Below are positions 14,980-24,159 of a stretch of 40,677 bases of DNA, one piece after another (position 1 is the first letter of the stretch; every line of letters starts with the position of its first letter). A program made the position numbers and the translations under genes. Below the pieces are notes generated by a model, which saw only the letters and a list, made by a program, of their open reading frames with translations, searched no databases and had not been told where the DNA came from. This stretch comes from an uncultured Dialister sp. (lineage in GTDB: Bacteria > Bacillota > Negativicutes > Veillonellales > Dialisteraceae): contig UQQQ01000012.1 of assembly GCA_900543165.1 (NCBI GenBank), positions 1 to 40,677 of the forward strand, in the 5' to 3' direction.

Positions 14980-16506
14980 ATGACTTTTTTTGATCGACTG
15001 CTTTCCTTGCTCAAGAATGAGCGCGGGGCGTACATGGTATTTTTTGCGATATTGATCCCGATCCTTTTCGGCTGTGCGGGGCTCGCGGTGGACCTCGGGA
15101 ATGGCTTTGCCCGTCACGCACGCCTGCAGAAGGCGGCGGATGCGGCGGTGCTTGCCGCGTCGTATGTGTATGATGAGAAGAATTCGGCGGAGATGTATCG
15201 CGTCGCGGAGCAATACCTGCAAGCGAATCTGGATAATGAGGAGGATCGCGCGCTCTCTCTCGATGAGATCCGGAAGAAGTATGACATGAAGCTTTATGGA
15301 AGAAAGGCGCAGGATAGTACGAAGACGGAAGGACGCTTGTTGACGCTGGATGCGACAGAAAAGATCGGGTCGAAGTTTATCGAGTTCGTCGGGATCCATG
15401 GCTTTTCCGTGGATGTGCGTGCAACGACGAAGGTGGTAGTGAAGAAATCTGTGGATAGCGGGGTTTTTGGCTATTCATTTATTTGTGGGGATGACAGGAA
15501 GGCTTCTGAATCTGGTAATGTTGGGGATTCAGAGGAAAAGAAACCTCCGTTTATTATTACGCAAACCACTCACAAAATAGTAGGAAAGGTTCATACGAAT
15601 GGAGCTATAGGAATCAATGGATCGCAAGACGTGTATTCCTGCCTTGTGAAGTCAGGTGATTTTACTACGTCTATCAAGTCTGATGAGGAATTGTGGAAGA
15701 GTCGTGGCGAGGCGAACTGGGCACATCCGAATGGCGGACTTTATAATGCGTACTATGCCAATGATAAACAAATCAATGGGACGTGGTATCATTTTAATCG
15801 ATTTGGCTACTGTGATAAGGCGGGGGCAGCCGATGTGCGGGCGCAGGATTGTCAGTCTGAAGAGTTGAAAATTTCCTTAAGCAAGACCAATGATAAAACC
15901 AATAAAACCAAGGCGATTTATGATTATGTGGAAGATATGAGAGCTAATCATACAAGCGATCAAGATGTACATATAAATGTAAATGCTAAGTATGATCAAG
16001 ATATTACATATTCTCCATGGGATATGGGGGAATGGGTTCCTCTTGGTAAATATAAAGTCATTATTAGTGATGGACCTCTCAATATTGGGGAAGATTCCAG
16101 CATAAAACTGGATGATTCGAAGCAACCGATGGTGATTATTTCATTGCACGGTAATGTGATGATTGGAACGAATCAACCGATAAAGGCATTGATTTACGCG
16201 CCTAATGGAAGAATTTCTTTTACTGGCGCAGCAGTGAGTGATGATTCAAAATTTAGTTTCGAAGGCAGTATAGTTGGAAAGCAGATTACTCTAAACAGCC
16301 AGAATAATCCGGGAAAGTATGTTTCCTATAAATGGAATGATTTTAATTTTGGTACAGCTGATTTTGGAAAACCGAATAGCGGTTCCGGCGGTTCCAGCTC
16401 GGGGGGAAGCGATAGCGGGACGGCGAGCGTCTCCAGCGTGATCCTTCACAAGAACAAAGATGCCGATTATGAGGAGGCAAGTCCCCAAAACGAGCTCAAA
16501 CCATAA
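14980..16506 (+). CDS. TadG-like pilus-assembly/pseudopilin protein
   Basis: 508 residues. The N-terminal 60 residues are typical of TadG/TadE-like proteins: ERGAYMVFFAILIPILFG with a single membrane helix, then AVDLGNGFARHARLQKAADA AVLAAS, the region related to pilin helices. A large extracytoplasmic region follows, with a Gly/Ser linker near the C-terminus (GSGGSSSGG). The middle (nucleotides about 15470-16390) is clearly more AT-rich and uses different codons than both ends, suggesting that a surface-exposed part was exchanged. GAGGTG precedes ATG 14980. Role in Flp pili is inferred from the N-terminus and the prepilin gene nearby. Confidence 0.72.
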   Translation: MTFFDRLLSLLKNERGAYMVFFAILIPILFGCAGLAVDLGNGFARHARLQKAADAAVLAASYVYDEKNSAEMYRVAEQYLQANLDNEEDRALSLDEIRKKYDMKLYGRKAQDSTKTEGRLLTLDATEKIGSKFIEFVGIHGFSVDVRATTKVVVKKSVDSGVFGYSFICGDDRKASESGNVGDSEEKKPPFIITQTTHKIVGKVHTNGAIGINGSQDVYSCLVKSGDFTTSIKSDEELWKSRGEANWAHPNGGLYNAYYANDKQINGTWYHFNRFGYCDKAGAADVRAQDCQSEELKISLSKTNDKTNKTKAIYDYVEDMRANHTSDQDVHINVNAKYDQDITYSPWDMGEWVPLGKYKVIISDGPLNIGEDSSIKLDDSKQPMVIISLHGNVMIGTNQPIKALIYAPNGRISFTGAAVSDDSKFSFEGSIVGKQITLNSQNNPGKYVSYKWNDFNFGTADFGKPNSGSGGSSSGGSDSGTASVSSVILHKNKDADYEEASPQNELKP

Positions 16507-16534
16507 GCGCCTGCCATGCGGGAAAGATAGACAC

Positions 16535-16568
16535 AAGAGGGAAGTCCTGACGGGCTTCCCTCTTTTTT
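16535..16568 (+). terminator. Terminator after TadG-like gene
   Basis: AAGAGGGAAGTCC (16535-16547) pairs with GGGCTTCCCTCTT (16552-16564, one G-U), then TTTT. Confidence 0.92.
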
Positions 16569-16577
16569 AAGTTCTGT

Positions 16578-16606
16578 TTGCGGCGAATCACGAAATTATA
16601 TATAAT
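16578..16606 (+). promoter_or_regulatory. Promoter of the AAA ATPase gene
   Basis: TTGCGG (16578-16583), 17-bp spacer, TATAAT (16601-16606). Confidence 0.65.
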
Positions 16607-16637
16607 AGTGTGAGAAAAATCACATAATTATATATAA
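16596..16637. promoter_or_regulatory. Large dyad overlapping the -10 box (candidate operator)
   Basis: TTATATATAATAGTGTGA (16596-16613) and TCACATAATTATATATAA (16620-16637) are inverted copies with 16 of 18 matches around a 6-nt gap. The dyad covers the -10 box and start site and ends at the ribosome site. Confidence 0.5.
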
Positions 16638-16650
16638 AAAGGTGATAACA

Positions 16651-17994
16651 ATGAAAAGACTTGCAATGAGACAGCTGATTTCCTGGAAGGACTCTCCTTA
16701 CAGGAAGCCCTTGATCGTGAAGGGCGTGCGCCAGGTGGGGAAGACGTGGCTCTTGAAGGAATTTGGGCGGATGCACTATGAAAATACCGCCTATTTCAAC
16801 TTTGATGAGAATCCGGAATATCGGGATTTCTTCCGCACGACGAAGGATGTGCAGCGTATTCTTCCGAATCTGGCGATGGCGAGTGGGCAGGATATCCAGA
16901 AGGGGAAGACGCTGCTCATTTTCGATGAGGTGCAGGATTCGCCCGAGGTGCTGAATGCACTGAAGTATTTTGCGGAAAATGCGCCGGAGTACCATGTGGC
17001 CTGCGCGGGTTCACTACTAGGGATCACGCTCGCGAGGCCGTCATCGTTTCCGGTGGGGAAGGTGGATTTCCTGTCTCTTTATCCGATGAGTTTCACGGAG
17101 TTTCTGATGGCGACAGGAAGTGAGAATCTGGCAGCCTATCTGGGGGCGGTGAATGAGATCGAGCCGCTGCCTGATGCTTTTTTCAATCCGCTCGCGGAGA
17201 AGCTCAAGATGTACTATGTCACGGGCGGGATGCCGGAGGTGGTCAGCCGCTGGGAGGAGACGCAGTCGGTGGGGCAGGTGCAGCAGGTGCTGATGGATAT
17301 CATCCAGGCGTATGAGAGAGACTTCATGAAACATCCAGCGCCAAGGGAGTATCCGAAGATTGGACGGGTGTGGAATTCTTTACCATCGCAGCTTGCGCGG
17401 GAGAATAAGAAATTTCTCTACAATGTCATCAAAGAGGGGGCAAGGGCGAGGGAGTATGAGGATGCGCTCGAGTGGTTGGTGCATGCGGCGCTGGTCTACA
17501 AGGTCTTCCGCATCACGTCGCCAGGGCTTCCGCTTTCCGCCTATGAGGATCTGTCTGCGTTCAAGATTTATCTCGCAGATGTGGGCGTGCTGCGCCGTCT
17601 GTCTAAACTCGATCCAGTGGCATTCCGTGAGGGGAATCGGCTTTTCATGGAGTTCAAGGGGGCGCTGACGGAGAATTTCATCCTGCAGTCACTGGTGCCG
17701 CAGTTCGATGCCATGCCGCATTACTGGTCGCGGATCAATCCGCTGTATGAGGTGGACTTCATCATCCAGCGGAAGAATGATATCATCCCTGTCGAAGTGA
17801 AGGCAGATACGAATATCAAGAGCCGGAGTCTTAAAAAGTATGCAGAGACATTCGCAGCAGAAACGAAGCTCCGCGTGCGTTTCTCGATGAATAATTTGCG
17901 TATGGATGAGGGCGTGCTGAATATCCCTCTATTTATGGCGGATCAGGCAGATCGACTGATTGGGATCGCGTTGGGGGGGACGCATGAAAAGTAA
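16651..17994 (+). CDS. AAA_14/DUF4143 ATPase with PD-(D/E)xK-like tail
   Basis: 447-residue cytosolic P-loop ATPase of the widespread archaeal/bacterial family with AAA_14 plus DUF4143. Walker A is GVRQVGKT (residues 25-32), Walker B LLIFDEVQ (about 89-96), and sensor-like ACAGSLLG follows. The C-terminal half has the DUF4143 signature (YLADVGVLRRL, LTENFILQSL) and ends in the nuclease-fold motif EVDFIIQ with PVEVKA. These proteins are common, often variable between strains, and of unknown role; mobile-element or defence links have been proposed. ATG 16651 follows AAAGGTGAT; an upstream GTG at 16642 overlaps it. Monocistronic with its own promoter, candidate operator and terminator. Confidence 0.9.
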   Translation: MKRLAMRQLISWKDSPYRKPLIVKGVRQVGKTWLLKEFGRMHYENTAYFNFDENPEYRDFFRTTKDVQRILPNLAMASGQDIQKGKTLLIFDEVQDSPEVLNALKYFAENAPEYHVACAGSLLGITLARPSSFPVGKVDFLSLYPMSFTEFLMATGSENLAAYLGAVNEIEPLPDAFFNPLAEKLKMYYVTGGMPEVVSRWEETQSVGQVQQVLMDIIQAYERDFMKHPAPREYPKIGRVWNSLPSQLARENKKFLYNVIKEGARAREYEDALEWLVHAALVYKVFRITSPGLPLSAYEDLSAFKIYLADVGVLRRLSKLDPVAFREGNRLFMEFKGALTENFILQSLVPQFDAMPHYWSRINPLYEVDFIIQRKNDIIPVEVKADTNIKSRSLKKYAETFAAETKLRVRFSMNNLRMDEGVLNIPLFMADQADRLIGIALGGTHEK

Positions 17995-18143
17995 ACGCGC
18001 TGAAGGGGCTGGGAAAATGCTCATTCAATCACAGAGTTCGATTTGGCATAAAAAATACATGTCAAGTCGGCCTCAGCGATTGGATCCATGTTTCCCCAGG
18101 GGGCAACCGCCCCATGGGGCCCTCTTCAAACTGTATTCTTCGC

Positions 18144-18171
18144 GGGGACGCCTTTGGGCGTCCCCTTTTTT
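18144..18171 (+). terminator. Terminator downstream of ATPase gene
   Basis: GGGGACGCC (18144-18152) pairs with GGCGTCCCC (18157-18165), then six T. Confidence 0.9.
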
Positions 18172-18239
18172 CCATACCATACTATCAGAATTTCCTTTAA
18201 CGGGAAGGGCTCCCTGTGCTCCGCTATGCATATAAGTCA

Positions 18240-18320
18240 TGGTATAATTATAAAGAGAAGCTTTGCCCGCTGTTTACCTGCTTTTTACGGGAGTGGGCTA
18301 TCATTAAAAGGTATGCTTCT
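18240..18320 (+). ncRNA. Small RNA candidate behind an extended -10 box
   Basis: TGGTATAAT (18240-18248) is followed by a stretch that folds as nested stems: AGAAGC (18256-18261) with GCTTCT (18315-18320), and GCCCGCT (18265-18271) with AGTGGGC (18292-18298). No reading frame. Ends and function unknown. Confidence 0.3.
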
Positions 18321-18665
18321 GCGTGTGACCTGTTTCATCGCGCACTGGTCTGGCACGCCCCGCGGGCTAACGCTGACGCTTCGCTTGAATGAGAAATGAA
18401 GGTGGCGGCTAGGGGTTGGGGATTAGGAACAAGCGGTGATTGAAATAGCGCAATTGGTACACTGATCGTTCTGCAAGGAAGATCTCTCGGCTACGCTCGA
18501 GATGACGGCGGCGCGAAGTGCTATCAAAACTCCGCGGCGCTTCATTATTTTCTGCGCCGCACCACCACTTCTCACTTCTCACTCCTCACTCCTAACTTTT
18601 ACGTTTCATTTTTACGGATATATGGGATTACAAGATACCCGCTGTTTATAAAAGGAGGGCCACTT

Positions 18666-20222
18666 ATGTCGGAACAAAAGCCGCTCATTTACGGTATCAT
18701 TCACATCGGCTCGTCGAATCTGTCTCTTCGCATCGTGGAGTACAAGAATGTCAATGAAGTCCGTGTCATCGAGTCCGTGAGGAAGGATACGAACTTTGGG
18801 GAAGAGGTATTCAATCATAAGAATCTGTCTTTCGCTTCGATCCGGAAGCTCTGCCGCATGCTGAATGGCTTGAAGCAGCTGTTGTCGGATTATCAGGTGA
18901 AGGTATATGCGGCGTATGCGACGGCGGTTTTCCGTGAGGCGGATAACTGCCGCTCGATCCTGGATCTGATCCGTGTCAAGACGGGATTCAATGTGCAGGT
19001 CGTGGACATGCCGCAGGAGATCTATTTCAAGCATTTCGGCCTTTCGTACCAGCTGAAGCAGTATAACCGTGCGGCGAATGAGCGTCTGGGGAAGAATTTC
19101 CTCTTCGTCGACATCACGTCGGGCTGCGTGGGGCTGACGGTGTGGGAGAAGGGCTCGCTCTGCTACCAGCACAATGTACACATCGGGACGCTCCGCCTTT
19201 TGGAGACGTTCACGACGAACCAGCGCGAGTCGCGCTACTTCCCGGAAGCGCTGGCGGAGTACATCCATGCGATTATGGAGCCGCTCTGGGTATCGATCAG
19301 AAAGTATGACATCGATACGGTCGTTCTCTCGGGCCGTGAGGCGAGGATCGTCGCGATGCTCTTGCACCATGACCTTGATCAGAGAGATATTGCAGAGGTG
19401 AAGCCTCAGGAATTCGGCAAGGTGTATGACGAGGTGGGAAAATTCTCCACTTCAATGATCATGCAGAAGTATCACATCAGTGAGGCATGGGCGCTCACTG
19501 TCTCGCCGACGCTGCATATTTATCAGGAGATCCTGAATGCGATCCCTGTGAAGCATGTAGTCATGATGGGGATGACCTTCGTGCGCTCGGCATCGCTCTT
19601 CTATGGGGCGCAGAAGACGAATGATCCGGCACTTGCGTACATGCGCGCGCAGAATCTGGAGCTGACGCGCTCGATCGCGGCGGACTATTACTATGAACCG
19701 GTGCATGCGAAGGCGATGGAGCTCTACAGCAAAGTGATCGTGCAGGCCTTTGACCGCGGAAATGGGCTCAATGATCGTGATGAATTCCTGCTTCGCATGG
19801 CGATCATCCTGTATCAGATCGGGAAGTATGTGAATCTGCTGGGCTCGTCCATGCAGGCGTGGAATATGGTCCGCGGGACGGATATTTTCGGGATCTCCGA
19901 CCGAGAGAAGGATATCGTGGCGTGCATCGTCTACTATGATCACAAGGGGATCCCGAATGATGACGATGAGCCATTCCGTATCCTGTCGGATGAGTCGAAG
20001 ATGACGGCGCTGAAGCTGATAGCCATCTTCCGTCTGGTCCGTGCGATGGATATGTCGAGGAAGCAGAAGCTGAAAGATCTTTCGGCCCATATCTCGGGGG
20101 ATGCGCTTGTCATCGAGTATGAATCGAGTGAGGATACGGCTTTGGAGACATGGCTGTTTAATAAAGAAAAGACAATGTTTGAAACGGTATTTGGCATGGA
20201 AGCCAAATTGGAGCGGAGGTAA
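18666..20222 (+). CDS. Divergent Ppx/GppA-family phosphatase homologue
   Basis: 518 residues, with the exopolyphosphatase/pppGpp phosphatase architecture: an acetate-kinase-like N-terminal half and an HD-like helical C-terminal half (about residues 360-470). The order of motifs is right but several differ from the family: HIGSSNLSLRI where DIGSNSxRL is usual, and VDITSGCVGLTVW where the Gly-rich DIGGGSTE phosphate loop is expected; ATAVFREA and the Glu region PQEIYF are kept. It precedes ppk1 by 2 nt, so a role in polyphosphate turnover or its control is likely, though catalysis may be weak. AGGAGGG lies at 18653-18659. Confidence 0.85.
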   Translation: MSEQKPLIYGIIHIGSSNLSLRIVEYKNVNEVRVIESVRKDTNFGEEVFNHKNLSFASIRKLCRMLNGLKQLLSDYQVKVYAAYATAVFREADNCRSILDLIRVKTGFNVQVVDMPQEIYFKHFGLSYQLKQYNRAANERLGKNFLFVDITSGCVGLTVWEKGSLCYQHNVHIGTLRLLETFTTNQRESRYFPEALAEYIHAIMEPLWVSIRKYDIDTVVLSGREARIVAMLLHHDLDQRDIAEVKPQEFGKVYDEVGKFSTSMIMQKYHISEAWALTVSPTLHIYQEILNAIPVKHVVMMGMTFVRSASLFYGAQKTNDPALAYMRAQNLELTRSIAADYYYEPVHAKAMELYSKVIVQAFDRGNGLNDRDEFLLRMAIILYQIGKYVNLLGSSMQAWNMVRGTDIFGISDREKDIVACIVYYDHKGIPNDDDEPFRILSDESKMTALKLIAIFRLVRAMDMSRKQKLKDLSAHISGDALVIEYESSEDTALETWLFNKEKTMFETVFGMEAKLERR

Positions 20223-20224
20223 CT

Positions 20225-22399
20225 ATGGACGTGCAGGATAGACATCAGCATTATTATCTGAACCGCGAGCTGTCGTGGCTGCAGTTCAATCGCCGCGTAC
20301 TGCAGGAGGCGGTGGATCCGAACAATCCCCTGCTGGAAAAATTGAAATTCCTGGCGATCACGAGTTCGAATCTGGATGAATTCTTCATGATCCGCGTGGC
20401 GGGGCTGAAGCACCAGAAGGAAAATGGCGTGAAGCGCCGTGACATCGCCCATATGACACCGGAGGAGCAGCTCGAGCAGATCTCCGACATCTGCCAGAAG
20501 CTCGTCGCACGCCAGTACCGTTTCCTTCATATGCTCCTGTCCGAGCTTCGCACGGAAGGGCTCTACTTCATCCATCCGGAAGATGCGACAGAAGCGCAGA
20601 AGAAATGGATGGAGGACTACTTCGAGCGGCAGGTATTCCCGGTAGTCACGCCGATGGCTGTCGACTCCTCGCATCCGTTCCCGTTCCTCGCTTCGAAGAG
20701 CCTCAATATCGCGATGCTGCTCGAAAGAAATGAGCGTGACCTTTCGCTGGATGAGGAAAATGATATCGATGTGAAGACGGCGATCGTGCCGGTGCCGTCG
20801 TTGCTCCCTCGTATCGTCCGCCTGCCGGATGATCCGGAAAAGAAGGGGCGCCACGACTTCGTCCTCTTGGAACAGGTCATCCGTCACTTTGCTTCCCGTT
20901 TCTTTATCGGCTACGACCTTCTGGAGGCACATCCTTTCCGCATCACGCGTGACGCGGATCTTGCGATCGACGAAGAAGATGCGCAGGACCTTGTCGTCGA
21001 GGTGGAGCGCCAGCTGAAAAAACGCCAGCGCGGGGAGGCCGTGCGTATCGAATTCGAAGCAGGCACCAGCCGCTTCATGCAGCGCTTCATGACGCAGGAG
21101 ATGCACCTCGCGAAGGAGGATCTGTATGAGATCGACGGACCGCTCGATATGACGATGTTCTTTTCCTTCTGCGGCATCAAGGGCTACGACCGTCTCCGCT
21201 ATCCGGAAGCGCATCCGCATCGCCCATGGTCCATGATCCAGCTCGAAAAGGATGGTCGAAAGAATATTTTCGAGATGATCCGTGAGAAAGATCTCCTCGT
21301 GCATCTGCCTTATGAATCCTTTGAAGACTCGGTCGTCAATTTCGTCGCTTCAGCAGCGGCTGACCCCGATGTCCTTGCCATCAAGCAGACCCTGTACCGC
21401 GTGGCTTCCTCCTCGCCGATCATACAGGCGCTTGAAAAAGCAGCACAGAACGGCAAGCAGGTCACTGTCCTCATGGAAGTCAAGGCGCGCTTCGATGAAG
21501 CGAATAACATCCTGATGGCGCGCCGTCTTGAAAAAGCAGGCGCGCATGTCATCTACGGCCTTGTCGGGCTCAAGACGCACTCGAAGTGTACGCTCGTCAT
21601 CCGCCGCGAAAAGGACGGCATCCGCCGTTATGTCCATGTCGCGACCGGCAACTACAATGCATCCACAGCCAAGCTCTATACGGATCTCGGGGTATTCACC
21701 TGCAATGACCAGTTCGGCAGCGACGCTTCTGCCTTCTTCAATCTCCTCTCCGGCTACTCTGACCCGCCGCTGTGGGACTCCTTCATCGTCGCGCCGATCA
21801 ATCTCCGCCAGCGCTGCATGGAGCTCATCGACCGCGAGATCGCCTTCGCCAAGCAGGGCGAGCAGGCACACATGGTCGCAAAGATGAATTCCCTCCTCGA
21901 TAAGGAGATCATAGATAAGCTCTACGAAGCTTCTCAGGCAGGCGTCAGGATCGAGCTCATCATCCGGGGGATCTGCGTACTCATCCCGGGCATCCCCGGC
22001 GTCAGTGACAACATCACCGTCAGAAGCCTCGTCGGCCGCTTCCTGGAGCACAGCCGTGTCTTCTGGTTCGCCAATGGCGGTCGTGAAGAGCTGTATATCG
22101 GCAGTGCGGACTGGATGCCAAGAAACCTCAATGACCGCGTCGAACTCATGATCCCTGTGCGTGACGCCGATCTCTGCCATCGTCTGAAGACCATGGTCAA
22201 TATGGAGCTCGCGGACAATCAGAAAGCGCACATCATGCAGTCTGACGGCATGTGGAAAAAGGAGATCGCACCTGCTGATAAAGTGGGCGCACAAGCCGAA
22301 TTCCAGCGTATCGCAGAGAAGCGTGACTGCGAAGATGAAATGACCCTCGCGCAGAAAATGGAACCCTACATGCCTGTCTTTGGGAAAAAAGAAAAGTAA
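20225..22399 (+). CDS. ppk1: Polyphosphate kinase 1
   Basis: Reversibly transfers the ATP gamma-phosphate onto inorganic polyphosphate. At 724 residues it has the full PPK1 set: N domain (NRELSWLQFNRRVL, SNLDEFFMIRVAGL), head domain, and two phospholipase-D-like C domains. The phospho-histidine motif is LKTHSKC, equivalent to E. coli His435, followed by YVHVATGNYNASTAKLYTD; the second His lies in FLEHSRVFWF, equivalent to His592. Its ribosome site lies in the end of the ppx/gppA homologue, and a strong terminator follows, so the two form a two-gene polyphosphate operon. Confidence 0.97.
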   Translation: MDVQDRHQHYYLNRELSWLQFNRRVLQEAVDPNNPLLEKLKFLAITSSNLDEFFMIRVAGLKHQKENGVKRRDIAHMTPEEQLEQISDICQKLVARQYRFLHMLLSELRTEGLYFIHPEDATEAQKKWMEDYFERQVFPVVTPMAVDSSHPFPFLASKSLNIAMLLERNERDLSLDEENDIDVKTAIVPVPSLLPRIVRLPDDPEKKGRHDFVLLEQVIRHFASRFFIGYDLLEAHPFRITRDADLAIDEEDAQDLVVEVERQLKKRQRGEAVRIEFEAGTSRFMQRFMTQEMHLAKEDLYEIDGPLDMTMFFSFCGIKGYDRLRYPEAHPHRPWSMIQLEKDGRKNIFEMIREKDLLVHLPYESFEDSVVNFVASAAADPDVLAIKQTLYRVASSSPIIQALEKAAQNGKQVTVLMEVKARFDEANNILMARRLEKAGAHVIYGLVGLKTHSKCTLVIRREKDGIRRYVHVATGNYNASTAKLYTDLGVFTCNDQFGSDASAFFNLLSGYSDPPLWDSFIVAPINLRQRCMELIDREIAFAKQGEQAHMVAKMNSLLDKEIIDKLYEASQAGVRIELIIRGICVLIPGIPGVSDNITVRSLVGRFLEHSRVFWFANGGREELYIGSADWMPRNLNDRVELMIPVRDADLCHRLKTMVNMELADNQKAHIMQSDGMWKKEIAPADKVGAQAEFQRIAEKRDCEDEMTLAQKMEPYMPVFGKKEK

Positions 22400-22409
22400 A
22401 GAGGGAAAG

Positions 22410-22441
22410 AAAAAGTCGAAGCGAATGCTTCGGCTTTTTTC
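22410..22441 (+). terminator. Terminator after ppk1
   Basis: AAAAAGTCGAAGC (22410-22422) pairs with GCTTCGGCTTTTT (22427-22439, one G-U), loop GAAT, then T run. Confidence 0.93.
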
Positions 22442-23131
22442 TTTGCCGACTGGAAAAGCCCGGGCATCCGATGCCAAATGACAGCGCGGGGCGCACGAAC
22501 CTTTCGAGCCAAAGAGGGGATCGTTTTTCTTTAAAAGGAGATGGGGTGTATCAGGAAGATCAAACGGAAAGCCTCTCAAACCGCAAACGGCAACGCATCG
22601 CCAAACTGTATCCTGCTGCGAAGCCTCTGTCACCGGGATCTGTGAGGGGATCAGGCTGTGCATCTGATCCGGAAGTTGATCCTCTATTATCCACTTTTCC
22701 TTCTGCCATCTTCTCTTTTTGGGAAAGAATTACAAATTTCAAGTATTTTGGTGGGTGAATTTCCCACTTCAAGAAAAAATGAGAAGAACGAAAGGTCAAA
22801 GATGGGACAAAGTTGGGCTATCTCGGATGAGAGATGAGGTCGGCTCAAGGTTGACAATAAGGCGGAAAGCGGAATGCACAAAATGCGAAAGAAACGATAA
22901 CATGGGAGATAGACCAATTCATAATCTGTTAATAATCTTCAAATGTCTATTAGGGAGATACAAGATTGACAATTTGTCTGATGAATAGTGTTCGATAATA
23001 TCAGAGAAAAATCATGATATAGCAAAAAGCGCAGCAAAGGATAGTGCACGATGTATACGGCGGTATATGCAAAAAATATTCGATAAATACGGAATAAAGA
23101 CATGTTTCTATTATTGTTAACATCAAAAAAA
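22442..23131. other. 690-bp gap without recognised gene
   Basis: This gap differs from the others because it lacks the repeat modules. It contains AAAAGGAG at 22534 and a possible short frame starting GTG near 22546 to 22758 (about 70 residues, no recognisable domain), then AT-richer DNA with two TTGACA boxes (about 22852, 22965) lacking clear -10 partners. It could be a decayed gene or an RNA region; nothing is firm. Confidence 0.4.
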
Positions 23132-23159
23132 TTGACAAAAAGTCTCTCTATGGTAGAAT
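23132..23159 (+). promoter_or_regulatory. Promoter of the 3D-domain gene
   Basis: TTGACA (23132-23137), 16-bp spacer, TAGAAT (23154-23159). Confidence 0.75.
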
Positions 23160-23181
23160 AACGGCCATAGGAGATGCATTT

Positions 23182-24159
23182 ATGAAACCTTCAACGATGA
23201 ACAAAGCGAAAACAGTATTGGTATGTATATGTGCGGTGGCTGCCTTGGGAAGTCAGGTGGATCTGGCAGCAGCGTCTTTTGATTTCTTGGGTGGCAGTCA
23301 CGCGAAGACAGTGACCGTATATGATGGGGGGCACAAGCAGGTCATTTCTACGGCGGCCTCCAATTTTAAGAATGTACTAAGCGAGCTCAATGTATCACTG
23401 AAGGCGTATGATACATTCTGGACAAGCACGAAGGACGTCTCGGACGGCGCGGTCATCGTGGTGGAGCGGGCGGTGCCTGTTTCCATCATCGCGAATGGCA
23501 AGAAAAAGGTCGTCTATACCACGCAGCAGACCGTGCAGGGCGTGGTGAATGACGCGGGCTTCGACTGGAAGAAGATGATGCCGATCGAAGACGGTCTGAT
23601 GCAGGTGAAGGAAGGCATGCAGATCCACGTCGTCCCGTATACCGCGCGGAAGGTTTTCCGCAAGGAGGCCATGCCGATCCACTATAATAAATGGTACGAT
23701 GGTAGCCTCGGGGAGGATCAGGAGGTCGTCGTACAGGAGGGAGTCCCGGGCGAACGGGAAGTGGAGATCGATGAATTCATCTCCGGCGGCAAGGTCGTGA
23801 AGACGGTCATTGCTCATGCCAAGGTTCTCTCTGATGGCACACCGGGCATTATGAAGACCGGTAAAGCAGAAGGGACGATGGGCTGGGTCGCCAATATGCA
23901 TGCGAGCGCATATCATCCGAGCGATGGAGGCGGCAGCGGCATCACTGCGACAGGCACGCAGGCCGGTCACGGCACGGTGGCGGTCGATCCTTCCGTCATC
24001 CCACTCGGTACGAATGTATTCATCCCGAACTATGGCCATGCTGTCGCGGCAGATACCGGCGGTGCGATCGTCGGTAACCGCATCGACCTCTGCATGGAGT
24101 CTTTCGAGGACTGCTATAACTTCGGCAGACAGAATATCGAAGTGTTTGTCAATTATTAA
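23182..24159 (+). CDS. Secreted DUF348/G5/3D-domain cell-wall protein (YabE-like)
   Basis: 325-residue exported protein. The signal peptide is about residues 9-31, with a cut near AAAS. Next come two DUF348-type ubiquitin-like repeats (KTVTVYDGGHKQVIS; PVSIIANGKKKVVYTT), a G5 domain (about residues 160-220), and the C-terminal 3D domain named for its three Asp (HASAYHPSDGG, AVDPSVIPLGT, ADTGGAIVGNRIDL). The 3D fold is shared with lytic transglycosylase MltA and resuscitation-promoting-like proteins, so peptidoglycan remodelling is likely. GGAG at 23169 serves ATG 23182; a second ATG at 23197 is possible. A repeat-derived terminator follows. Confidence 0.9.
   Translation: MKPSTMNKAKTVLVCICAVAALGSQVDLAAASFDFLGGSHAKTVTVYDGGHKQVISTAASNFKNVLSELNVSLKAYDTFWTSTKDVSDGAVIVVERAVPVSIIANGKKKVVYTTQQTVQGVVNDAGFDWKKMMPIEDGLMQVKEGMQIHVVPYTARKVFRKEAMPIHYNKWYDGSLGEDQEVVVQEGVPGEREVEIDEFISGGKVVKTVIAHAKVLSDGTPGIMKTGKAEGTMGWVANMHASAYHPSDGGGSGITATGTQAGHGTVAVDPSVIPLGTNVFIPNYGHAVAADTGGAIVGNRIDLCMESFEDCYNFGRQNIEVFVNY

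Larger units (their letters stand above)
17995..18665. other. Long gap: terminator, small RNA candidate, repeat mosaic
   Basis: Contains the terminator at 18144, the RNA candidate at 18255, and from about 18345 the repeat modules (CGCCCCGCGGGCTAACGCTG, heptads at 18412, GATCTCTCGGCTACGCTCGA, and a hairpin-block copy with GCGGCGC/GCGCCGC near 18533-18560). No protein gene is supported. Confidence 0.6.

Noticed and set aside
22471..22758. Small protein gene after ppk1
   Set aside because: The frame is open but lacks a well-placed start and ribosome site pair and has no recognisable domain; kept only as part of the gap description.
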